7,087 bases of DNA from Pseudomonadota bacterium (GTDB taxonomy: Bacteria > Pseudomonadota > Gammaproteobacteria > Acidithiobacillales > Acidithiobacillaceae), in contig JAKCBU010000055.1 in the NCBI GenBank assembly GCA_021839095.1, positions 1-7,087 of the forward strand. Reading direction: 5' to 3'. This document shows positions 6,828 through 7,087 of the stretch, piece after piece. The notes beneath the pieces are model-generated. The model saw only the letters and a program-made list of their open reading frames with translations. It was not told where the DNA came from and ran no database searches. Within the stretch, counting starts at the first letter, position 1; the number at the start of each line of letters is the position of its first letter. The translations under genes and the position numbers were made by a program.

Positions 6828-7087
6828 GCGAATTCTCTGGCCACAAAGTCAGAAATTCCCGGACATGGGCCTCGTCCCGGCTGTGCAGATAGGTGCGTAG
6901 TTGTTGCTGACGGACGCCATACCCGGCCCGGTCGAGATGCCCGCGCGTCAATTCGAAACGCAAATAAATCAGGGTGGTGTTGAGGACGTCGACCTCACAG
7001 TACTGGCGGATGCCCGCCAATTTCCCCGCCTGATAATGCGCCCAGACTTCGGCACCGCTCATGCCCAACTTGCCGGGCAGGCCGAGC
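6814..7087 (-). CDS. Predicted PolB-like 3'-5' exonuclease, C-terminal part (cut by window edge)
   Basis: Only the last 90 or so residues are present; the reading frame stays open to the right edge, so the start and most of the nuclease domain lie outside. The visible part begins [15 protein letters not shown] and includes [25 protein letters not shown] fits the YxxxD third motif of DEDDy exonucleases. The GLPGKLG...VW...YCE.DVLNT..IYLR pattern resembles predicted 3'-5' exonucleases related to the proofreading domain of DNA polymerase B. The earlier catalytic motifs (DxE and the second Asp) cannot be checked here. The role is probably in DNA repair or nucleic-acid turnover, and the substrate is unknown. 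The TAA at 6814-6816 lies inside the start of rlmD, which suggests a shared transcript. Confidence 0.78.
   Translation of the reverse strand, partial: LGLPGKLGMSGAEVWAHYQAGKLAGIRQYCEVDVLNTTLIYLRFELTRGHLDRAGYGVRQQQLRTYLHSRDEAHVREFLTLWPENSHAAP

Noticed and set aside
1..7087. CRISPR array, tRNA, transposon, phage or defence-system genes
   Set aside because: No regularly spaced repeats, cloverleaf-like segments, transposase or integrase motifs, or defence-type domains were seen. The window is almost wholly occupied by core-type genes.

Overview
All recognisable genes in this window lie on the minus strand, so transcription runs from the right edge (7087) to the left edge (1). The DNA is GC-rich and nearly fully coding. 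The gene content (PolB-like 3'-5' exonuclease, RlmD, NagZ, and rpsF-rpsR followed by a DUF2232 membrane protein) indicates a proteobacterial chromosome core region. The flavour of the proteins suggests an Acidithiobacillus-like organism, but this is an impression from memory, not a search result.

Right block (about 7087 to 1798): five tightly packed genes that look like one transcription unit. They are the C-terminal end of a predicted DEDDy 3'-5' exonuclease (cut by the window edge), rlmD (23S rRNA m5U methyltransferase), a small YkuD-type L,D-transpeptidase with no visible signal peptide, a large APC/KimA-like permease, and nagZ (beta-N-acetylhexosaminidase of peptidoglycan recycling). Junctions are overlaps of 14, 32 and 17 nt plus one TGA immediately followed by ATG. 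The permease carries the residue spacing expected of KimA-type K+/H+ symporters, so it is better read as a potassium importer than as a generic amino-acid permease. Placed between two cell-wall enzymes, it suggests a link between turgor and the cell wall, which is inference.

Intergenic stretch (1642 to 1797): the only non-coding stretch of note. It holds a plausible sigma-70-type promoter whose -10 box sits inside a perfect 7+7 bp palindrome. This is followed by a compact leader with a perfect 9-bp hairpin, a CCG-containing bulge, and a 7-nt segment complementary to the rpsF Shine-Dalgarno. The layout matches the known S6:S18 autoregulatory leader class and implies that rpsF starts at a TTG codon.

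Left block (1641 to 5): rpsF (S6), rpsR (S18) and a multi-pass DUF2232 protein, spaced 14 to 15 nt apart. rplI (L9) would be expected beyond the left edge. priB, found between rpsF and rpsR in enterobacteria, is absent. No tRNA, rRNA, CRISPR, IS element or phage gene was seen, and nothing indicates a wholly new multi-gene system. The most rewarding parts are the rpsF leader and the KimA-like gene with its neighbours.
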